Positions 59,114 to 64,000 of a stretch of 64,000 bases of DNA are shown piece by piece; position 1 is the stretch's first letter, and the number at the start of each line of letters is the position of its first letter. The position numbers were made by a program, and so were the translations under genes. The notes below the pieces were generated by a model. That model was not told the origin of the DNA and made no database searches. It saw nothing but the letters and a program-made list of their open reading frames with translations. Origin of the DNA: Flaviflagellibacter sp963786225 (GTDB taxonomy: Bacteria > Pseudomonadota > Alphaproteobacteria > Rhizobiales > Methylopilaceae); NCBI GenBank assembly GCA_963786225.1, contig CAWAYQ010000010.1, positions 62,001 to 126,000 of the forward strand. Direction: 5' to 3'.

Positions 59114-60634
59114 ATGGAAACGCTGGATCTTCTCTGGGCTGGCATCTTCAACGCGGCGACGTCGCCGGCGCTCCTTCTCGCGGTGTTCGTCGGCGTCGTG
59201 CTCGGCCTTCTGATCGGCGCTCTGCCGGGTCTCGGACCCGCAGCCGGCGTCGCCATTCTCCTGCCGCTCTGCGTCGGGTTCGAACCGACTTTGGCGATGG
59301 CCTCGCTCGCGGGCGTCTATTACGGCGCGATGTTCGGCGGCGCGATCACCTCGATCCTGCTCGGCATTCCCGGCGACGCGCCGTCCGTCATGACGGTGAT
59401 CGACGGCTATCCCATGGCGCGCAAAGGGCAGGCCGGCCGCGCGCTCGGCATGAGCGTCTATGCCTCGTTCTTCGGCGGCATGCTCGGCCTGATCGGCCTC
59501 ACCCTCTCGGCCCAGATCGTGTCGCGTTACGCGCTGATGTTCGGTCCCGCCGAAATGACCGCGCTGATGGTGATGTCGCTCTCGCTCGTCAGCATTCTCG
59601 GCGGCACCGATGTGCTGAAGAACTTCGCGTCGCTCGCGCTCGGCCTGTGGATCGGGATGATCGGCCTCGACCAGATCATGGGCGGGCCGCGCTACACGTT
59701 CAACACGATGATCCTGCTCGACGGCTTCGACTTCTCGGTCATCGCGGTCGGGCTGTTCGGGCTCGGGCAGATGTTCGAATCCCTGGAAGAGCCCGCGCTG
59801 CCGACGCCCTCGACCTCCTACAGCCTGCGTTCGATGATGCCGAACTGGGTCGATCTCTTTGTCTGCCGCTGGGCGCTGCTCTGGGGCTCGGTGATCGGCT
59901 TCATCGTCGGCGTCCTTCCGGGCGTCGGCGCGACCGCCTCGACCATGCTGGCCTATGGCGCGGCCAAGAAGACCTCGGCCCATCCGGAGGAGTTCGGCAA
60001 CGGCGCCATCGAAGGCGTGGCGGCGCCCGAGGCGGCGAACAATTCGTCGTCCTATGCGAACATGGTCACGCTTTTCACGCTCGGCGTTCCGAGCTCGGCG
60101 ACGACGGCGGTCCTGATGGGCGGCCTCCTGATGGTCGGCCTGCAGCCGGGCCCGCGCATGTTCCAGGACCACGCCGATTTCATATGGACATTGTTCGGCA
60201 CGTTCTATGTCGGCAATCTGGCGCTCGTCTTCCTGACGATCTTCCTGACGCCCGTACTTGCGGCCGCCATTTTCGTCTCGCGCGGGTTCCTGTTCGCGAT
60301 CGTGACGGGCATCATCCTCTACGGCGTCTACAGCATCGGCTACGCGCTCGAAGATGTCTGGATCATGCTGGGCTTCGGCGTTCTGGGTTATGTGATGAGC
60401 AAGCTCAATTACCCGGCGGTGCCGGCCGTGCTCGGCATCGTGCTGGGGCCGCTCATGGAACTCGGCGTGCGCCGCACCTTGATCGCGTCCGAGGGCGATT
60501 TCAGCGTGTTCGTCGCACGACCGATCTCGCTCACGCTCTTCATCATGGCGGCGGCGATCTTCCTCATTCCGGTGATCCTCAGGTTCGTGAAAACGCGGCG
60601 TGTGGCGAGGCTGTCCGAAGCCAAGGCGTCCTGA
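59114..60634 (+). CDS. TTT large permease subunit (TctA family), locus 3
   Basis: 506 residues. TctA signatures: GALPGLGPAAGVAILLPLCV, YYGAMFGGAITSILLGIPGD, IVGVLPGVGATASTMLAYGA and HPEEFGNGAIEGVAAPEAAN. Ten to twelve helices, inner membrane. Last gene of the SBP-TctB-TctA operon; inverted repeats start ten bases after its stop codon and probably terminate transcription. Confidence 0.95.
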   Translation: METLDLLWAGIFNAATSPALLLAVFVGVVLGLLIGALPGLGPAAGVAILLPLCVGFEPTLAMASLAGVYYGAMFGGAITSILLGIPGDAPSVMTVIDGYPMARKGQAGRALGMSVYASFFGGMLGLIGLTLSAQIVSRYALMFGPAEMTALMVMSLSLVSILGGTDVLKNFASLALGLWIGMIGLDQIMGGPRYTFNTMILLDGFDFSVIAVGLFGLGQMFESLEEPALPTPSTSYSLRSMMPNWVDLFVCRWALLWGSVIGFIVGVLPGVGATASTMLAYGAAKKTSAHPEEFGNGAIEGVAAPEAANNSSSYANMVTLFTLGVPSSATTAVLMGGLLMVGLQPGPRMFQDHADFIWTLFGTFYVGNLALVFLTIFLTPVLAAAIFVSRGFLFAIVTGIILYGVYSIGYALEDVWIMLGFGVLGYVMSKLNYPAVPAVLGIVLGPLMELGVRRTLIASEGDFSVFVARPISLTLFIMAAAIFLIPVILRFVKTRRVARLSEAKAS

Positions 60635-60643
60635 GGCGCGGCT

Positions 60644-60828
60644 CCCTCTCCCATAGGGAGAGGGCCGACTCGGCCGGAGGCCGAGCGGGGTGAGGGGCGC
60701 GAGCTATCCGGAAACGCCCCACACCCTCACCCGGTCACACCTTCCGGCGTGACTCGACCTCTCCCGAGCCAAGTCGGGTTTACCCGACTTGGCCATTTAA
60801 GTGCTGAACTCGGGAACACCCGAGTTCA
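60644..60828. repeat. Palindromic intergenic repeat cluster after TTT locus 3
   Basis: Contains CCCTCTCCC-ATA-GGGAGAGGG (60644-60664), CTCGGCC/GGCCGAG, CCAAGTCGGGT-TT-ACCCGACTTGG (60769-60792) and TGAACTCGGG-AACA-CCCGAGTTCA (60805-60828). It mixes the two repeat families seen at 44637 and at 1578/52451. It lies between convergent genes. Confidence 0.8.
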
Positions 60829-60852
60829 GTGGAGAGGCGCTACGCCTCACAC

Positions 60853-61452
60853 TCAACCGAACTTGACGAGATTGTGCACCGGAAGCGGACCGCCCGGGAA
60901 CTGGACGAGCCGTGCGCCTACCGCGAGCGCGCCGAGATCGAGCCCGAAAAAGCCGAGCTTCTCGATCAGTGTCTGTACATCCGCCTTGGCCCGCGCATCG
61001 TCGCCCGAATAGAACAGAACGCGCCGTCCGCCCTCGGCGCCGGGATCGCCGCCGAGGAGGGCCGCCTGCAGGTGGTTGAACGCCTTCACGACGCGCGCAC
61101 CGGGAACGAGGTCCGCGAAGACTTCGCTTGACGGACGGCCGCCGAGATCGACCGGCCGGAACAGCGGCGCCTCGATCGAATTGTTGGCGTCGATGACCAC
61201 GCGGTTATTCCAGGCCGGCAGATCCTTGAGCGCGGGGGCCAGCTTCGTCCAGTTCACGGCCACGAGCACGATGTCCGCCGTTGCTGCCTCCTCGCGCGTT
61301 CCCGCGCGGATCGACGGGCCGAGTTCGGCCACGAGGTCCTGGAGCGAGTCGGGGCCCCGGCTGTTGGCGATGACGGCCGCGATATTCTTGCGGGCGAGGG
61401 CGCGCGCGAACGCCGAGCCGATCGCGCCAGATCCGATAATGCCGATTGTCAT
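60853..61452 (-). CDS. NADPH-dependent F420 reductase-like oxidoreductase
   Basis: 199 residues from ATG 61452, with AAGGAG eight bases upstream. N-terminal Rossmann motif IGIIGSGAIGSAFARAL, second-strand NSRGPDS (an Arg typical of NADP binding), and the family core ATADIVLVAVNWTKLAPAL and FADLVPGARVVKAFNHLQAA. These F420:NADP reductase-like proteins occur widely in bacteria without F420, where they act as general NADP oxidoreductases. Divergent from a LysR regulator that probably controls it. Confidence 0.9.
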   Translation of the reverse strand: MTIGIIGSGAIGSAFARALARKNIAAVIANSRGPDSLQDLVAELGPSIRAGTREEAATADIVLVAVNWTKLAPALKDLPAWNNRVVIDANNSIEAPLFRPVDLGGRPSSEVFADLVPGARVVKAFNHLQAALLGGDPGAEGGRRVLFYSGDDARAKADVQTLIEKLGFFGLDLGALAVGARLVQFPGGPLPVHNLVKFG

Positions 61453-61502
61453 GGTGGTCACTCCTTGTTGGTGGAGTGGATATCGCCCGATTATTCCGTC
61501 AT

Positions 61503-61517
61503 GATTAGCCTGTAATC
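61503..61517. promoter_or_regulatory. LysR-type operator GATTA-N5-TAATC
   Basis: A perfect inverted repeat GATTA (61503-61507) / TAATC (61513-61517) in the 100-base divergent region, matching the T-N11-A pattern bound by LysR regulators. Confidence 0.55.
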
Positions 61518-61552
61518 GTGCCAATCAGTTTCAATCAGCGCTTTAAAATATC

Positions 61553-62482
61553 ATGGAAACCCTTGCAAACATTGAGTCTTTCGTCCGCACCGCCGAATTT
61601 GGCGGGTTCTCTGCCGCGGCGCGGCGCATGGGCCTTACGCCGGCGGCGGTGAGCCGCAACGTTGCCGTGCTCGAGCGGAATCTGGGCGTGCGGCTGTTTC
61701 AGCGCAGCACGCGCAAGCTGACCCTGACCGAAGGGGGCGAACGCTTCCTGTCCCTGATCGGCGACAATCTGGAGGGCCTTCAGGCCGCGATCCTCGGAAT
61801 GGCGACCGGCGCGGACGAGCCCGCCGGGATCCTCAAAGTGAGTCTCAGTCCGACCTTCGGTATGGACTTCGTGCTGCCCTTGCTTCCCGGGTTTCTCGAA
61901 CGTTTTCCCCGCATCCGTCCGGAATGGATCTTCGAGAACCGTCAGGTCGATCTCGTGGGCGAAGGTGTGGATGTCGCGATCGGAGGAGCGATCGAACTCG
62001 CGCCCGGTATGGTCTCGCGCGCGCTTGCGCCGGCGCACATCATCGCCGTGGCGTCTCCGGATTATATGCGGGGCAGAGTGCCTCCGACCGATCCGGCCGG
62101 TCTTGCCGCGCTCGATGCGATCGTGATGCGGTCCTCGCGCACAGGCCGCGTGCGCCACTGGACGATGCGCGACGCGGCGGGCGCTGAAATGGCGGTGGAG
62201 ACGACGGAGAAATTCGTGGTCAACGATCCGGCCGCCATGTGCCGGGCGGCGTTGCTCGGGCTTGGCGTTACGTTCGTGGCGGTGCCGGACGTGCTGGCCG
62301 ATCTCGAACGAGGAACGCTCGTTCGTCTCGTGCCGCGCTGGTACGCGGATGCGGGGGCGATCTCGATCTATTATGCAAGCCGAACGCTGCTGCCGGCGAA
62401 AACCCGGGCCTTCGTCGATTTTGTCGTGGAAGCGTTCCGCCGCGAAAATCTCGCATCGCGCTTTGCGGGCAGCTTGGGCTGA
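61553..62482 (+). CDS. LysR family transcriptional regulator
   Basis: 309 residues. Winged helix METLANIESFVRTAEFGGFS, AAARRMGLTPAAVSRNVAVL, ERNLGVRLFQRSTRKLTLTE, of the CrgA/DmlR subgroup; the effector domain (about 90-300) follows in the usual two-lobed layout (LKVSLSPTFGMDFVLPLLPG). Divergent from the F420-type oxidoreductase gene, with an inverted repeat between. Its stop codon overlaps a possible start of the SulP gene (TGATG). Confidence 0.94.
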   Translation: METLANIESFVRTAEFGGFSAAARRMGLTPAAVSRNVAVLERNLGVRLFQRSTRKLTLTEGGERFLSLIGDNLEGLQAAILGMATGADEPAGILKVSLSPTFGMDFVLPLLPGFLERFPRIRPEWIFENRQVDLVGEGVDVAIGGAIELAPGMVSRALAPAHIIAVASPDYMRGRVPPTDPAGLAALDAIVMRSSRTGRVRHWTMRDAAGAEMAVETTEKFVVNDPAAMCRAALLGLGVTFVAVPDVLADLERGTLVRLVPRWYADAGAISIYYASRTLLPAKTRAFVDFVVEAFRRENLASRFAGSLG

Positions 62483-62526
62483 TGTACCGAAGACGGCGCG
62501 GCAACGAGTTTCATGCAGACCGACAG

Positions 62527-64000
62527 ATGGCACTGACTTCCGGATGGTGGCGCCTCGTGACGCCGGGGACGCTGCGCGCCGATGCGCTCGCGGGCGTGCT
62601 CGGCGCGGTCCTGGTCCTGCCGCAGGGAATTGCGTTTGCAACTCTGGCTGGATTGCCGCCGCAATACGGCATCTATTCCGCGATCGTTCCGACCATCATC
62701 GCCGCGGCCCTGGGCTCGAGCTGGCATGTCGTGTCCGGCCCGACCAACGCCAATTCGCTGGCGCTGTTCGCGGCGCTCACGCCGCTCGCGCTGGCCGGGA
62801 GCCCGGACTACATCACACTCGCGCTCTCCCTGACGGTGCTGGTCGGGCTGGTTCAGTTCGGGGTAGGGGCGCTCAGGCTCGGGGCGCTCGCCGATTTCAT
62901 CGCCCCGTCCGTCCTGCTCGGCTTCATGAGTGGCGCGGCGGCCCTCATCGCACTCTATGCGCTCGGAGATTTTGCCGGGATCGCGGCCGCGTCCGGGACG
63001 CGGCCCTGGATCGTGCTGGAAGAACTCGCGCGCCATGCCGGATCGTTCGTGCCGTCCGCCGTCGCGATCGGATGCGCCACATTGCTGACGACCTTCGCCG
63101 TTCGCCGCTGGGCGCCGCGATTGCCGTTCATGCTGATCGGGCTGATCGCCGGTTGGGCCGTCTCCGAAGTGCTGTCACGAAACGGCGTCGGCGGCACTGT
63201 TGCGACTGTCGGTACACTTCCGTCGGTCCTGCCGCCGCTCTCGGTCCCGGTGATCTCGTATGACCGGTTTGTCGCGCTGCTGGCGCTCGTGCCGGCCCTC
63301 GCCATCGTGGCGCTCGGCCAATCCATATCGATTGCCAAGGCAGTCGCGCAGCGGTCCGGGCAACGGCTCGACGTCAACCGCGAATTCATCGGGCAGGGCG
63401 CGTCCAACATCGTGGGCGGGTTCTTCTCGGCCTATCTGTCCTGCGGGTCGCTGAACCGGTCGCTGCCGAACTACGAGGCCGGGGCGCGCACGCCCATGGC
63501 CGCGATCTTTGCCGCGATCTTCCTTGTCGTTCTCGCTCTCGCGACCGCGCCTCTGCTCGCGCGCATTCCGATGCCGGCCGTTGCCGGCCTTCTGCTCTAC
63601 ACCGCGTGGGCGCTGTTCGACGGCAAGGGCTTCGCGCGGTTGCTGCGGCTGAGCCGCACCGATTTCGCGATCGCAGCGATTACCTTCGCGAGCATGCTGG
63701 TGCTTCCGTTCCACATCGCCATCGGCATCGGCACATTGCTGTCGCTGGGCGCTTATCTTCATCGCACATCGCATCCCGGCGTCCGGCCCGTCGTTCCCGA
63801 CCGGGCCAGCGCCGGGCCGTCCGTTCAGGCGGCTCGACGAATTCTCCGAACCGCAGCTCGAATGCCCGCAGCTGAAATTGCTGCGCATGGAAGGTTCGAT
63901 CTATTACGCGGCGACCGCGCATGTGAGCGCCGAACTCCATGATATCCGCACCGGCGCACCGCTGCAGAAACATCTCCTCGTCATGGCGAAGAGCATGAAT
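62527..64000 (+). pseudogene. SulP family anion transporter with STAS domain, frameshifted and cut by the window end
   Basis: Start ATG 62527 (MALTSGWWRLVTPG); ATG 62482, overlapping the LysR stop, is possible. Membrane domain with SulP features: DALAGVLGAVLVLPQGIAFA, LAGLPPQYGIYSAIVPTIIA, FIGQGASNIVGGFFSAYLSC (signature region) and IPMPAVAGLLLYTAWALFDG. One extra base near 63816 diverts the frame before the STAS domain, which continues in another frame as RRLDEFSEPQLECPQLKLLR and MEGSIYYAATAHVSAEL to the end of the window. Probably a sulphate, bicarbonate or dicarboxylate symporter. Whether the break is real cannot be told. Confidence 0.85.

Overview
The window looks like part of an alphaproteobacterial chromosome, most likely Hyphomicrobiales. 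The evidence is high GC, a PutA without an N-terminal DNA-binding domain, an HpnN-type hopanoid exporter, and a GGAAC-N17-CGTT (EcfG-type) promoter before a CsbD gene. Short palindromic intergenic repeats fit as well. No rRNA, tRNA, CRISPR array, prophage or insertion sequence was seen. The genus cannot be told from the sequence alone.

Layout. 1-4.6 kb: start of an exported protein, a secreted Cna-B-like protein, a palindrome array and a MHYT-PAS-PAS-GGDEF-EAL protein. 4.7-9.6 kb: tripartite tricarboxylate transporter (TTT) locus 1, a GntR/FCD regulator divergent from SBP-TctB-TctA-isomerase. 9.8-16.5 kb: AbrB-family membrane protein, malate synthase G, and a KaiC-like ATPase coupled to a hybrid histidine kinase. 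16.5-24.3 kb: a broken monooxygenase, two divergent LVIVD-repeat exported proteins, and a copper operon (multicopper oxidase-CusF fusion, YcnI, CopC-CopD). 24.4-28.7 kb: a truncated Lrp/PutR remnant, putA and csbD.

28.7-38.3 kb: TTT locus 2 (SBP-TctA-frameshifted TctB), divergent from a six-gene operon of CoA-transferase, ThDP enzyme, HMG-CoA-lyase-like enzyme, thioesterase, GntR and a second CoA-transferase. This is the best candidate for an undescribed catabolic pathway: uptake of an organic acid, CoA activation and carbon-carbon cleavage. 38.4-41.3 kb: MarR regulator and DHA2-type MFS exporter around a perfect operator, plus small proteins. 41.3-44.6 kb: a FecBCD/BtuFCD-type ABC importer ending in a TrmO-like gene. 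44.8-47.4 kb: hpnN.

47.4-52.4 kb: a two-component system and DedA protein inside an old tandem duplication. Copy 1 kept the regulator, kinase and DedA. Copy 2 kept only an EamA transporter, plus a kinase tail and a DedA pseudogene separated by a methyltransferase gene. 52.5-54.6 kb: HAD phosphatase and a frameshifted winged-helix protein. 54.6-60.6 kb: TTT locus 3 (racemase-PdxA-GntR divergent from SBP-TctB-TctA). 60.9-64 kb: F420-type oxidoreductase divergent from a LysR regulator, then a SulP transporter running off the end.

The recurring theme is three TTT uptake loci, each with a FadR-type (FCD) GntR regulator and TGTTGACA-like operators. A 15-bp operator sequence is identical at loci 2 and 3. 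Eight single-base frameshifts, seven of them apparent +1 insertions, break otherwise well-preserved genes. This suggests consensus errors at least as much as gene decay.
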